A stretch of 64,000 nucleotides of DNA. Source: Paeniglutamicibacter antarcticus (GTDB lineage: Bacteria; Actinomycetota; Actinomycetes; Actinomycetales; Micrococcaceae). This document shows, in pieces, positions 28,260 to 38,255 of the stretch. The translations under genes were made by a program, and so were the position numbers. Every line of letters starts with the position of its first letter. Position 1 is the first letter of the stretch. The notes beneath the pieces were generated by a model that worked only from the letters and a program-made list of their open reading frames with translations, did no database searches and was not told the DNA's origin. The stretch is taken from the NCBI RefSeq assembly GCF_900010755.1, contig NZ_CZJT01000101.1:124001-188000 (forward strand), written 5' to 3'.

Positions 28260-31238
28260 CTAGGCATCCCGGTGCAATTCGTCAAGCGCTCGGTCGAGCA
28301 TTTTCACGACGAAGTTCGCGCTCGTTCGGTCCAGACACAGTGGGGGCTTGATCTTCAGGACGTTGCGGCGCTCCGAGGTTGGCTGCGTGATGATGCCCAA
28401 ATCGAGCAATGCTTCGCAAGCGAGAAGGGTTTCCTCCACAGCCGGCTCGTTCGCGGTTCCTTGCTTGATGAGCTCGACGCCCAGGAACAGCCCGGTGCCG
28501 TGCACGTGGCCAATGACAGGGTGCTTCGCTGCGAGTTCGGTGAGGCGCCCACGCAAGTAATTGCCCATGTCTGCCGCGTTTTCCATCAATCGCTCATCGC
28601 GCATGGCATCCAGCACCGCAATGCCGACACGGCAGGCGGCCGGGGACCCGCCGGTGGAGGAGAAGAACTGGCCCTCGGCGACCAGGGATTCGGCGATTTT
28701 GCGGGTGGTGAGCACCCCGCCGATCGGGAACCCGTTGCCCATGGGCTTGGCGATGGTGACGATGTCAGGCACCACGCCCTGCAGCTCGAATGCCCATTGG
28801 CGCCCCATGCGGCCGAACCCGACCTGCACCTCGTCTGCGATGCATACCCCGCCCGCGGCGCGCACGGCCTTGTAGACGCCGGCCAGATAGCCGTCGGGCA
28901 GCAGCACGCCGCCGGCATTGCCCAGCACCGGCTCCGCGATGAACGCCCCCACGGGGATGCCAACCGAGCCAAGTTCGGCGATCTGTTCAGCGGCATCGGC
29001 CGCATACGCGGGACCCGCATCCGGACCTGCGTGGCTGCCGTGCAGCGGGTGCGGGACCTCCAGCAGCCTGACCCAGTCGGGGCGGCTGTCTCCGGCGTGC
29101 GGGTTGTCGAATGCGCTGGTGGTGACGGCATCGGAGGCCATGGTCCACCCGTGGTATGCCTCGCGCAGTGCAACCACGGTGTTGCGTCCAGTCGTGGCAC
29201 GGGCTAGCTTCAGCCCCAATTCGACTGCCTCGGAACCGCTGTTGACCAACAGGACCGTGTCGAGCCCGGATCCTTTCGGTGCGAGGTCGATGAGCCGCTG
29301 TGAATACTCGGCAAGCAACCGATAAAGGAACCGTGAGTTGGTGTTAAGCAGCCGCAACTGGGCGGCCGCGGCGTTGGCAATGGCGGGGTGCCCGTGTCCG
29401 ACGGAGGTGACGTTGTTGACCAAATCCACGTAGGAACGGCCCCTGGTGTCGACGAGGTGGTGGCGCCAGCCGCGTTCAAATTGTGGCGGGGCGTCAAAGA
29501 ATCGTTCTTGGGCGGGGGAGAGCAGGTGGTTTCGGCGCTCCTGTTCGGCTTCGGGCGCCGGGGCGCTAGCCAGCGGTTCCAAGCCAAGCAACGGTGCTGG
29601 GTCAAAACCCAGCCGCAGCCACGCTTCGGCCAACTCCGGGGTGGTGAACAGCGGGACTTCCTCCGGTGCTTCCGCGCCGACCCATTGAACGCCCAAGGGG
29701 TCAGGCAGCGCCTCTGAATCGAAGGACTCCGCGGGAACCCGGGCGATGAACTCGCCGCGGGAAACTGCTCGGGAAACGCCCTCGGACAGGACGCCGGTGA
29801 GGATCATGCGCTCACCGGATGCCGAGATGACCTCCACTGCGTTCGGGCCCGCCAGCAGAACTCCGTCCCAGGGCGCTGTGAATCCGAGCGGTTCGCGGGT
29901 GTAGACCTGCGTGGCCAGCGGGATCGTGGCTGCGGGTTCCGCCTGGTTACGCACAGTTCGGGTGAGCCGGGCCTGCCCGTAAGGCAGAATTACCACGCGA
30001 TGCTGCTCCAAGGCCTCCGCGATCAGTGCCTCTTCAATGCCTTCCTCGGTCCAACGGCCCGCGTCGAGCAGCGGGGATTCCACGCCCAGGTCAAGGATTG
30101 AGTGTTCGTCCAAGACAACGATCGGTGTTGCCACGTCCGTGGCGCCCGAAGCGGGGAAGCCCAGTGCGGTGAGCACCGCCGCTGTGCCAACTTCAAGCGG
30201 CATGGCGGTAGCGGATTCGAAGATTTTCCACTCGTGGTCCATGCGTTCGGCGGCGTAGTCGTTGTCCTCCTCCAGCCCTACCTGCTCCCACCCGGAAGCG
30301 ATAAGCACCGCGGCCCGCAGCACCACCAGCGGCCAAAGCACCCGGGCTTCGGTTTCGGACAGTGGATTCTCGCGGTGGAATGCCGCGATGGTTGCCAGTA
30401 CTGCCAGTGGCCGGGCGGGCCGGTGGTGCAGCAGCGACGAGCATAGGACCGCAAGTTCGGCGACGCGCCACCCCAGGCCCAGGTCGCCGAAATCAATCAC
30501 GGTTCCGGCGGCTTGCCCCGTCGCGGGGTCGATGTGGAAATCGACGATGTTGTCATCCGTCAGGTCCCCGTGAATGGGCTGGACGGGAAGGGAATCCGCG
30601 AGTGGGGCCAGCAGCCGCTGGGCGCTCTCCGCTGCCGCGGCTACGGCCTCGGCCTTGGTGGCATCCGTGATGGCCGGGAGTAGCCGTTGCACCACCTCGA
30701 ACCCGCGGCGCAGGTCCCATTGCAGGAAGCGGTCCAGCCCCGGGTGATCGAAGTCCTCCAGCGTGCGAGAGACTGACGCGGCAAGGCTACCCAGCCCCGC
30801 AAGCGTCGCATTGCCGAGGTAACCGGCATCAACCAGCGTTCCGCCTGAAACGAATTCGAAGAGCCGCACATGCCTGACGGTGTCCCCGGCTCCAATCACC
30901 CGCTGCAAGTGTTTCCCGTCAAGGCCTGGCAACACCGTGGCAGCACTCACGCCATCATCCGAAGCGAAAAGCGCGGTGGCCTCATTTTGGGACAGCAGCT
31001 CTTCCTCGCCAAAGACCGGATTGTCGATCTTTAAAACCCAGCGCCGGCCATCGTCGCCGGTGAGCAGGAAGTTCCGGTCTTGGTTGCTGCCCAGCTCAAC
31101 CGCGCCGACCTCCAGCCCGAAGTGCTGCCGCGCCAACTCGAGGGCCAGGGCCTCATCCACCATCGGACGAACCAGCGCCACGGCACTGTCCTCCAGGATC
31201 GGAGCTGCGGATTCGTCAGTCTTGCCGGGATTTTGCAA
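28260..31238 (-). CDS. aminoglycoside-phosphotransferase-like/M23-like/class III aminotransferase fusion
   Basis: The protein of about 990 residues has three parts. The N-terminal 330 residues are an APH/kinase fold, with HGDLTDDNIVDFHID and VIDFGDLGLGW as the catalytic loop and the DFG-like motif. The middle, about residues 360-540, is a peptidase-M23-like segment without obvious catalytic residues. The last 430 residues are a class III PLP-dependent aminotransferase with IADEVQVGFGRMG and the lysine-containing TIAKPMGNG. The start is placed at TTG 31238: GGAGG lies seven bases before it, whereas the longer frame from 31283 would begin inside the preceding terminator. Similar fusions belong to the ethanolamine-phosphate phospho-lyase group; the substrate is unknown. 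Confidence 0.85.
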   Translation of the reverse strand: MQNPGKTDESAAPILEDSAVALVRPMVDEALALELARQHFGLEVGAVELGSNQDRNFLLTGDDGRRWVLKIDNPVFGEEELLSQNEATALFASDDGVSAATVLPGLDGKHLQRVIGAGDTVRHVRLFEFVSGGTLVDAGYLGNATLAGLGSLAASVSRTLEDFDHPGLDRFLQWDLRRGFEVVQRLLPAITDATKAEAVAAAAESAQRLLAPLADSLPVQPIHGDLTDDNIVDFHIDPATGQAAGTVIDFGDLGLGWRVAELAVLCSSLLHHRPARPLAVLATIAAFHRENPLSETEARVLWPLVVLRAAVLIASGWEQVGLEEDNDYAAERMDHEWKIFESATAMPLEVGTAAVLTALGFPASGATDVATPIVVLDEHSILDLGVESPLLDAGRWTEEGIEEALIAEALEQHRVVILPYGQARLTRTVRNQAEPAATIPLATQVYTREPLGFTAPWDGVLLAGPNAVEVISASGERMILTGVLSEGVSRAVSRGEFIARVPAESFDSEALPDPLGVQWVGAEAPEEVPLFTTPELAEAWLRLGFDPAPLLGLEPLASAPAPEAEQERRNHLLSPAQERFFDAPPQFERGWRHHLVDTRGRSYVDLVNNVTSVGHGHPAIANAAAAQLRLLNTNSRFLYRLLAEYSQRLIDLAPKGSGLDTVLLVNSGSEAVELGLKLARATTGRNTVVALREAYHGWTMASDAVTTSAFDNPHAGDSRPDWVRLLEVPHPLHGSHAGPDAGPAYAADAAEQIAELGSVGIPVGAFIAEPVLGNAGGVLLPDGYLAGVYKAVRAAGGVCIADEVQVGFGRMGRQWAFELQGVVPDIVTIAKPMGNGFPIGGVLTTRKIAESLVAEGQFFSSTGGSPAACRVGIAVLDAMRDERLMENAADMGNYLRGRLTELAAKHPVIGHVHGTGLFLGVELIKQGTANEPAVEETLLACEALLDLGIITQPTSERRNVLKIKPPLCLDRTSANFVVKMLDRALDELHRDA

Positions 31239-31250
31239 CGGAAATCCTCC

Positions 31251-31292
31251 AAAAACGAGGGGCGGTAGCGTGGTTCGCACCACACTACCGCC
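31251..31292 (-). terminator. rho-independent terminator of the antiporter gene
   Basis: On the minus strand GGCGGTAG-x-GTG pairs with CAC-x-CTACCGCC (31261-31272 with 31281-31292), followed by a run of five Ts (complement of 31251-31255). It lies between the antiporter stop (31344) and the chosen TTG start of the aminotransferase fusion (31238). Confidence 0.8.
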
Positions 31293-31343
31293 CTTGTTGG
31301 GGTTCCCTCCAGCGATCCGCCGCTTCGTCCCAGCGGTCCAGCC

Positions 31344-32915
31344 TTAGTGGTCCAGTGTGACGGTGCGCAGGTCAAGCCGGCGCAGGACGCGGTCCACCAG
31401 TTCGGGGTCGCTACCCGGCTCGTTGCGGGCCTTGAGCATCTCCTCGCGGGCCGCATCCAACGCCTCGCGCTGCACGTCGTCCATGACGGTCAGGATCTGC
31501 TTCAGGCGCAGCATCTTCTCCGGGTCCTGCTCGAAGTCGGCCTCCAGGATGGTGTGCAGCGAGGACATGCGGCGGGCCAGGGCCTCGCGACGTTTTTGCG
31601 GCAATGCGGCGGCGGCCTGGGAGCGCTTCATGGTTTCCAGGGCGACTTTCTCCGCCCGGCGGGCCAGCGAGCGCTGGGCGCGTTCCTCCGCGGCGTGGTC
31701 GTTGGGCAACTTGAGGGCACGCATCAACGCCGGAAGCGTCAGCCCGGGCAGAACCAGGGTCACGATCAGCACGGCGCAGGCTGTGGCGATCACGAAGTTG
31801 CGCCCTTCCAGGGGTTCGCCGTTGGCCATCGTGGTGGGCAGTGCCAGCGCAAGAGCCAAGGTCGCCAACCCGCGCATGCCGCACCAGGTGAGCACCAGGA
31901 CCTCCTTGAGTGAACCCGGGGTTTGGTTCTTGCGCTCGGTCCCGCCCATCTTGAACATCGCCATCATCCATAGGAAGCGCACCAGGACCACGGCGACGCA
32001 GATCGCGGCGATGCCGGGGATGAACGTCAACAGGTTGCTGCCCTCGTCCTGGATGATGTAACGCATCTCGATGCCCACCAGGCCGAAGGCAACACCTGTG
32101 GTCAGCAGCTCCACGACGTCCCAGAACGCGGTGCGGGTCAGGCGTTCCTCGGAGTCCTGCGGCCGCGCCCTGCGACCCAGTTCCAGCGCTGTGACTACCA
32201 CCGCAACCACTCCGGAGAAGTGGACTTCTTCGGCCAACAGGTAGACGGCATAGGGCGCCACCAGGGTGGCTGCCGAGCGGGCCACCAGGTTGGGGACAAA
32301 GCGGTTCAATGTGCCGATGACCCAGGCCATGGCCAGACCCAGCACCACCGCGCCCGCGGCGCCAATGAGGAATTTCGGTATTACTTCCCAGCCGACCTCG
32401 CCGCCGCTGACTGCCGCGGAAACCGCGGCCTGGAAGATCACAATGGCCATGGCATCGTTGAACAGGCCCTCGGTCTGCAGCACGGTGATCAGCCTGCGGC
32501 GCATCTTGACCTTGCCGGCAACGGCCTCAACGGCCACCGGGTCCGGCGGGGCAACAATCGCACCCAGCGCAATGGCCACGGGCAACGTCAAGACGGGAGT
32601 CAAGTACCAGGCCACACCCGCAACCACGACGATGGTCGCAACCACCAGCAGGACGGCGAGCAGGACCAATGAACGCCAGCGCAGGCGGAAAATCGACCAG
32701 GAACTTCGTTGGGCGGCCGCGTACAGCAGTGGTGGAAGGAAAAGTGGAAGAATCAGTTCCGGGTTGATGTGGACTTCCGGGATGAAAGGCAGAAAAGCGG
32801 CCCCGGCCGAGAACACGAGCATCAGAATGGGATAGGGGAGTCGTATTCGCTCACCCAGTCCCACCACAAGCACGGTTCCAAAGAGCAATCCGACCAACAG
32901 CAACAAGAATTCCAC
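31344..32915 (-). CDS. CPA1-family Na+/H+ antiporter
   Basis: A 523-residue membrane protein with 12 or so hydrophobic segments. The ion-binding motif FNDAMAIVIFQ (ND pair) and the upstream IALGAIVAPPDPVAVEAV are typical of the NhaP/CPA1 antiporters. These exchange cytoplasmic Na+ (or K+) for external protons and set internal pH. A cytoplasmic charged tail of about 130 residues follows the last helix (RALKLPNDHAAEERAQRSLARRAEK onward) and probably regulates activity. GGAAAGAGG lies just before the ATG. It is the last gene of a transcript, closed by the terminator at 31251-31292. Confidence 0.92.
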   Translation of the reverse strand: MEFLLLLVGLLFGTVLVVGLGERIRLPYPILMLVFSAGAAFLPFIPEVHINPELILPLFLPPLLYAAAQRSSWSIFRLRWRSLVLLAVLLVVATIVVVAGVAWYLTPVLTLPVAIALGAIVAPPDPVAVEAVAGKVKMRRRLITVLQTEGLFNDAMAIVIFQAAVSAAVSGGEVGWEVIPKFLIGAAGAVVLGLAMAWVIGTLNRFVPNLVARSAATLVAPYAVYLLAEEVHFSGVVAVVVTALELGRRARPQDSEERLTRTAFWDVVELLTTGVAFGLVGIEMRYIIQDEGSNLLTFIPGIAAICVAVVLVRFLWMMAMFKMGGTERKNQTPGSLKEVLVLTWCGMRGLATLALALALPTTMANGEPLEGRNFVIATACAVLIVTLVLPGLTLPALMRALKLPNDHAAEERAQRSLARRAEKVALETMKRSQAAAALPQKRREALARRMSSLHTILEADFEQDPEKMLRLKQILTVMDDVQREALDAAREEMLKARNEPGSDPELVDRVLRRLDLRTVTLDH

Positions 32916-33137
32916 GTCTCAACCTCTTTCCGGTAAGCCGATTTTTTCACACCCAGATGTCATCGCGGTAAATAAGAGTCGTTGTCCTCTACGGGCGCAC
33001 CTGCCTGCGGATGCGCTACCTGGCAGCTGGCGGACCGCGTTGGATGGCGACGTGCGCGGCGATGCCATCCCGCGGAACGACTCCTGAGGGGTAGCGTTCA
33101 ACACAACAGGTCCCCGGCTGCCAACCAGGAGCGAAAC

Positions 33138-34814
33138 ATGAACCCGGAAACCGTCATTTACCCGGCCCGGATGGTCAGGACAATGGATCCGGCCAGGCCG
33201 GTGGCCACCGCGATCGCCGTACGGGGTGCCCTGATCCGTGCTGTCGGGTCGGTCGAGGAATTGCAGCAATACCCCCATACTGTGGTCGATGACCGTTATG
33301 CGGACAAGGTCCTGCTGCCGGGATTCGTCGAGGCGCACTCGCATGCGGGTTCGGCCAGCGTCTGGGACGGGCAAATCTATGTGGGGTATTTCGACCGCAG
33401 CGACCCGGCTGGAAACACCTGGCCCGGCTGTGCAAATATCGAGGTGGTGCTTGACCGGCTACGCGAAGCCGATGCCGCACTTGAAGATCCGGATGCGCCA
33501 CTGCTGGCGTGGGGCCTGGACAACATCTATTTCCCCGATGAAAATCTATTGGCCCGCGAACTCGACGGTATCTCGGAGCGGCGATTCATCAAGGTGAACC
33601 ATGCGAACGGGCACGTGGCCGTCGTGAATTCCGCGGTGCTCGCCGCGGCGGGAATAGCTGCCTCCAGCAGAACTGCTGGCGTGCAGCGGTATCCGGACGG
33701 CACGCCCAACGGCGAATTGCGTGAATTCGCGGCCACCGGGCTGATTGCCCACCTCTTTGATGACCACGCCTCGGCCATCAACGCCAGAACGCTACGACAG
33801 TTTGCGCAGGATGCCATCAACCACGGCGTCACCACGGCCACCGATCTCGGTGCCATGGGCCTGGCCACACCGGAGGGCCGCGCGCCCTTTGCGGATGCCG
33901 TCGACGAGGACTTCGGTCTCCGACTTTCGGTATTCCAATTCGGGATGGGGTTGGGAACCGGGCCCGCGGCCGGGCAACTTGCGGCACAACTGGCAGCCGC
34001 ACGTGAACACAACACCGCAAAGCTTCGCCTTGGACACGTCAAACTGATGCTCGATGGATCGATCCAGGGATTCACCGCCCGGTTGTTGGCCCCCGGGTAC
34101 CTGGGGAACCGGCCCAACGGCATGTGGAACACCACGCCCGAGGAGTTCGAGGCTGCGTTCGCTGCCTTCCACCGGGCAGGGCTGCTCATCCACGTGCATT
34201 GCAACGGGGATGAGGCCAGTGAACTGTTCCTGGACACCCTCGAATCGGTGCTCTCCAGGTATCCGCGCCCCGACCACCGGCACACCATCACGCATTCCCA
34301 GCTCACCACTCGGGCCCAATACCGCAGGGCGGCAGCGTTGGGGGCCTGCGCCAATATCTTCGCCAACCACGTGTGGACCTGGGGTGACCAGCACGCAGAT
34401 ATCATCTTGGGCTGGGACCGGGCCGCGCGCATGGATGCCGCCAGGTCGGCGCTGCGCGCAGGGGTGCCCATCTCCCTGCACAGCGACGTGCCGGTCACCG
34501 AACTGAACCCGTTGCAGAGCATGAAGCATGCAATCACCCGGCTGACCCCGTCCGGGCGGGTACTTGGCGAATTTGAATGCCTCAACGTGGAAGAGGCGCT
34601 GCACGCGGTGACCCTTGGTGCTGCCTTCATGCTGAAAATGGACCATGAGGTGGGTTCGTTGGAGGCCGGAAAATTCGCGGACGTGGCAATCCTTGAGGAA
34701 GATCCTTTCGCGGTTGAACCCGAAGCCTTGGGACTGATCCGTGTTGCCGGGACCATGCTTGGGGGCCAACACCATGTGGCCAAACACGGGGAGCCGGCAG
34801 TGCCCGGAGCCTGA
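33138..34814 (+). CDS. amidohydrolase family 3 (YtcJ-like)
   Basis: Starting at ATG 33138, with AGGAG seven bases upstream, this is a 558-residue metal-dependent hydrolase of amidohydrolase family 3. It has the N-terminal beta-sandwich part (VIYPARMVRTMDPARPVATAIAVRG), the metal-ligand motif EAHSHAG, later HVHCNGDEAS and the C-terminal SDVPVTELNPLQSMKHA. YtcJ-like enzymes hydrolyse N-acyl or cyclic amide substrates. It stands alone between the antiporter and a citrate-type transporter, closed by a long GC-rich terminator at 34867-34916. Confidence 0.88.
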   Translation: MNPETVIYPARMVRTMDPARPVATAIAVRGALIRAVGSVEELQQYPHTVVDDRYADKVLLPGFVEAHSHAGSASVWDGQIYVGYFDRSDPAGNTWPGCANIEVVLDRLREADAALEDPDAPLLAWGLDNIYFPDENLLARELDGISERRFIKVNHANGHVAVVNSAVLAAAGIAASSRTAGVQRYPDGTPNGELREFAATGLIAHLFDDHASAINARTLRQFAQDAINHGVTTATDLGAMGLATPEGRAPFADAVDEDFGLRLSVFQFGMGLGTGPAAGQLAAQLAAAREHNTAKLRLGHVKLMLDGSIQGFTARLLAPGYLGNRPNGMWNTTPEEFEAAFAAFHRAGLLIHVHCNGDEASELFLDTLESVLSRYPRPDHRHTITHSQLTTRAQYRRAAALGACANIFANHVWTWGDQHADIILGWDRAARMDAARSALRAGVPISLHSDVPVTELNPLQSMKHAITRLTPSGRVLGEFECLNVEEALHAVTLGAAFMLKMDHEVGSLEAGKFADVAILEEDPFAVEPEALGLIRVAGTMLGGQHHVAKHGEPAVPGA

Positions 34815-34866
34815 ACCCCCGGCGAACCCGATTTCTGCAGTGCCCGATTCCCGCCGGGCCCGGATA

Positions 34867-34916
34867 CGGCCGCGGGCCGGGACTCCTTCAGTGGAAGGAA
34901 TCCCGACCCGCGGCCG
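34867..34916. terminator. bidirectional terminator between amidohydrolase and CitMHS genes
   Basis: A 10-bp outer stem (34867-34876 with 34907-34916) and an inner stem of ten more pairs around a short loop form a GC-rich hairpin between convergent genes. Confidence 0.75.
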
Positions 34917-34936
34917 GTGGTTGCTGGCCCTGTTGG

Positions 34937-36370
34937 TTAGCCGATGCCGATGGCCCCGGTGAGCACGCCCACGGCGAGCATCACGAAGGAGACGACGACG
35001 GCACGCCACAGCACCTTCTTGTGGTGGTCGCCCAAATCAACCTTGGACAGCGAGACCAGCAGCAGGATGGCCGGAACCAGTGGGGACTGCATGTGCACCG
35101 GTTGGCCGGTGATGGAGGCGCGGGCCATGTCAACGGCTGGAATGCCGTAGTGGGCGCCGGCCTCGGTGAGCACCGGAAGGATCCCGAAGTAGAACGCGTC
35201 ATTGCTCATGAAGAACGTTGCCGGAATGGAGATCAGTCCGGTGAGGATTGCCAGCAGCGGGCCCATGGAGCTCGGGATGACATCGACCAGCCAGGCGCTC
35301 ATGGCCTCGACCATGCCGGTGCCCGAAAGCACGCCGGTGAGCACAGCTGCGGCCAGCACCATGGAAACCACGGCGATCACTGAGGACGCATGGGAGGCGA
35401 TCATCTTGGCCTGGTCGGAAATCTTCGGGAAGTTCACCAGCAGTGCGATCGCGGTGCCGACCATGAACAGGTAGGCCATCGGCACGAGATCCACTACCAA
35501 CAGCACCATGATGGCCACGGTCATGGCCAGGTTGAAGATGAAGAGCTTGGGGCGCAGGGTTTCGCGGGTGGGGTCCAGCACGGTGCCGTCCATGGTGGCA
35601 GTTTCGGTGCCATTCCCGGGGGTTGCCACACGCTCCATCAGCGCGGTGCCGCGGTTGCCCGAACCCAGTGCCAGGCCGCCCTTGGGAGACTTGGTGGGGT
35701 TGGCGGTGCCGGTGCCGTTCATGCGGGAGCCGGTGCCCCAACGCAGCGGGTCTTCGCGCTGCAGGCGCTTGCGCTCGCCAATGCCCATGGCCCAGGCGAA
35801 GGCGAAGACGGCAATCAGGCCGGCGGCCAGTGCCGGGATCATCGGAACGAAGATGGCCGAGGCGTCCACGTGCAGGGCGGCGGCGGCACGTGCCGTCGGG
35901 CCACCCCACGGGACGATGTTCATGGTGCCGTTGGTCAGGCCGGCCACACAGGTCAACACCACCGGGCTCATGCCCAGGCGCAGGTAGATCGGCAGCAGCG
36001 CCGCGGTGACAACAATGAAGGTGGTGGAGCCGTCGCCATCCAGCGAGATCAATCCGGTGAGGATGGCGGTACCCATGACCACCTTGGCGGGGTCGTTGCC
36101 GACCAGGCGCAGGATGCCGTCGACGAGCTTGTCGAAGAGCCCCACATCGATCATGATGCCGAAGTACATGATGGCGAACATCAGCATCGCGGCGGTGCCG
36201 GACATCGACTTCACCGAATCCATCACCATGTCGCCAATGCCCAGGCCGGCACCGGCGAAGAGGCCGAAGATGGTTGGCACGATGATCAGGGCCAGCAACG
36301 GGGTCATGCGCTTGGTCATGATGAGAGCCATGAATGTGGCAATCATCGCGAACCCGAGAGCAACCAGCAT
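34937..36370 (-). CDS. CitMHS-family citrate/metal-citrate transporter
   Basis: This 477-residue protein has about a dozen hydrophobic segments and opens MLVALGFAMIATFMALIMTKRMTPLLALI, the start of the CitMHS family, which takes up citrate complexed with Mg2+ or Ca2+ with protons. The motif SLDGDGSTTFIV and the NDAFYFGILPVLTEA segment near the C-terminus fit the family. AAGGAGAATCCCC precedes the ATG. It is divergent from a CitA/CitB-like two-component system, which is the usual regulator for such transporters. I infer citrate or related tricarboxylate uptake. Confidence 0.92.
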   Translation of the reverse strand: MLVALGFAMIATFMALIMTKRMTPLLALIIVPTIFGLFAGAGLGIGDMVMDSVKSMSGTAAMLMFAIMYFGIMIDVGLFDKLVDGILRLVGNDPAKVVMGTAILTGLISLDGDGSTTFIVVTAALLPIYLRLGMSPVVLTCVAGLTNGTMNIVPWGGPTARAAAALHVDASAIFVPMIPALAAGLIAVFAFAWAMGIGERKRLQREDPLRWGTGSRMNGTGTANPTKSPKGGLALGSGNRGTALMERVATPGNGTETATMDGTVLDPTRETLRPKLFIFNLAMTVAIMVLLVVDLVPMAYLFMVGTAIALLVNFPKISDQAKMIASHASSVIAVVSMVLAAAVLTGVLSGTGMVEAMSAWLVDVIPSSMGPLLAILTGLISIPATFFMSNDAFYFGILPVLTEAGAHYGIPAVDMARASITGQPVHMQSPLVPAILLLVSLSKVDLGDHHKKVLWRAVVVSFVMLAVGVLTGAIGIG

Positions 36371-36560
36371 GGGGATTCTCCTTGGAAGTGAGGTGTGGAA
36401 CGCGGGGGGGCCGTTGCCGTGGAATCCTCCGCGGTGGGCCGTGGATCACTACGCTACGTGCGCCACGTCACGTTGGCCTTGTTGTGCGCACAAAGCGGGG
36501 TTCTTCCCCTAAAACTCTTTTTGCTCATAAAGATCACAATGCCGTCTTAGACTAGGGTTC

Positions 36561-38255
36561 ATGCACTTAACCACCACACCCGGCCGCAGTTTTGCCGAAC
36601 GCATCATGGGCCTGCAATTCGTGGTGGTTGGCGCCATGATCGTCGCGATCGCCGGGGCGGCCCTGTGGTTCACCGTCGAACGGGTCAACACCCAGGCGGC
36701 CGACCAAGCCCTGGCCATCGCCAGGACCCTGGCCTCGGACCCGGAATTGACTGCCGAGGTCGCCGCGTACGCTTCCCGGGACCAACTCGATGCCCGCGAA
36801 CTGGCCGCCGGACCCATCCAGGAACGTGCCGAAGCCGTCCGGAAGAACACCGGGGCACTCTTTGTGGTGGTCACCGAGGACCGCGGAATCAGGCTGGCGC
36901 ACCCCACCCCGGGACTGCTGGGCCAGAAAGTGTCAACGGATCCCACGGCCCTGGCCGGCAAGGAAACCGTGGCCAGGGAACACGGAACCCTGGGCGAATC
37001 GGTGCGCGCCAAGGTCCCGGTCCGCGCGCCCGGATCCGACGCAGTGGTCGGCGAGGTCAGCGTCGGTGTGGGCGTCCAAGTGCTTTCGGCCAGGCTATGG
37101 GATGCGGTCCTGGTGGTGATGCTCTTCGGTGCCGGGGCGCTGGGCATCAGCGCGATCGCCACCGCCTGGCTGGTGCGCCGGCTCAAGTCCCAGACCCTGG
37201 GTCTGGAACCCGCTGAAATGGCGCAGCTGCTCAGGGACCAGGACGCTGTGCTCTACGGGGTGGAGGACGGGGTGATCGGTATCGGCGCCGACGGACGCAT
37301 CAGCGTGCGCAACAAGGCTGCCCGGCAAATGCTCAACCTGCCGCACCGGCACGGCGCCGATGACATCGTCGGGCTTCCCTATGCCGAATCCGGCCTGCCT
37401 CCGGCACTGGTTGCCGCCATCGAGGCCGGGGTTCCCGGCACCCTGCGCCTGGAAACAGACAGTTCGGCACTGGTGGCCACCGTGCACCGGGTGACCCGCG
37501 AAAACCGGGACCTGGGCCAGGTGGTGCTGCTGCGCGATGTCACCACCCTTGAGGCGCTCGGAAGCCGGCTGGATGCCGTGGAAACCATGGCTGGTGCCCT
37601 GCGCGCCCAACGCCACGAATTCGCCAACCGGCTGCATGCAATCTCCGGGCTTCTGCACAACGGGGATATCGCCGAAGCCCGGGACTACCTGGGCGAAGTG
37701 ATCGAATCCGGACCCGTCCGCGAACCGGTGCAAAACCTTGAGGCCATCGACGACACCTACCTGCGGGCATTCCTGGGCGCCAAGGGAGTCAGCGCCTACG
37801 AACGCGGGGTGGTGCTGCGCGTCAGCGAGGAAAGCGCGCTCTACGGCAAACTCAACGACGCCCAAGACACCACCGCGGTACTGGGGAACCTGATTGACAA
37901 CGCACTGACCGCCGCCGTCGAGGGGTCCGCCCCGCGCTGGGTTGAGGTTGACCTGCTGGGTGAGGGCAACACCCTGCATCTTGCCGTGGCCGACTCCGGC
38001 GGCGGGCTGCCACCGGGCATCGATGCTTTTGCCGAGGGTGTGAGCACCGGGTCCGGGGGCCAGGCGCAAGAGCACGGCCACGGGGTGGGGCTGCCGCTGA
38101 TCCGCAGGCTGGCAAGGACCCGTGGCGGCGAGGTGTGGATCGCCGACCCCGGCGGCGGTACCGGCGAAGACCACGAACCACCTACCGGAGCGGTGTTTGC
38201 CGCACGGCTCCCCGGGGTGCTCACTCCGGAATCCACGACCACCGAAAGGCCATGA
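36561..38255 (+). CDS. CitA/DcuS-like sensor histidine kinase
   Basis: The 564-residue membrane kinase has a first helix (GLQFVVVGAMIVAIAGAALWF), an extracytoplasmic PAS/sCache-like sensor (about residues 40-175) with HPTPGLLGQKVSTDP, and a second helix at about 180-205. A cytoplasmic PAS domain follows. The phosphoacceptor site RAQRHEFANRLH places His at about 352, and an HATPase domain (LGNLIDNALTAAVEG, HGVGLPLIRRL) ends the protein. The RHEFxN box and the PAS sensor are typical of the CitA/DcuS group, which senses citrate, malate or other carboxylates. It is divergent from the CitMHS transporter and overlaps the next gene. Confidence 0.93.
   Translation: MHLTTTPGRSFAERIMGLQFVVVGAMIVAIAGAALWFTVERVNTQAADQALAIARTLASDPELTAEVAAYASRDQLDARELAAGPIQERAEAVRKNTGALFVVVTEDRGIRLAHPTPGLLGQKVSTDPTALAGKETVAREHGTLGESVRAKVPVRAPGSDAVVGEVSVGVGVQVLSARLWDAVLVVMLFGAGALGISAIATAWLVRRLKSQTLGLEPAEMAQLLRDQDAVLYGVEDGVIGIGADGRISVRNKAARQMLNLPHRHGADDIVGLPYAESGLPPALVAAIEAGVPGTLRLETDSSALVATVHRVTRENRDLGQVVLLRDVTTLEALGSRLDAVETMAGALRAQRHEFANRLHAISGLLHNGDIAEARDYLGEVIESGPVREPVQNLEAIDDTYLRAFLGAKGVSAYERGVVLRVSEESALYGKLNDAQDTTAVLGNLIDNALTAAVEGSAPRWVEVDLLGEGNTLHLAVADSGGGLPPGIDAFAEGVSTGSGGQAQEHGHGVGLPLIRRLARTRGGEVWIADPGGGTGEDHEPPTGAVFAARLPGVLTPESTTTERP

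Noticed and set aside
33792..35009. 405-codon minus-strand open frame
   Set aside because: Shadow of the amidohydrolase gene; low-quality His/Gly/Arg-rich sequence without motifs.
35199..36449. 416-codon minus-strand open frame
   Set aside because: It overlaps the CitMHS gene on the same strand in another frame, is His/Arg-rich and lacks membrane segments.
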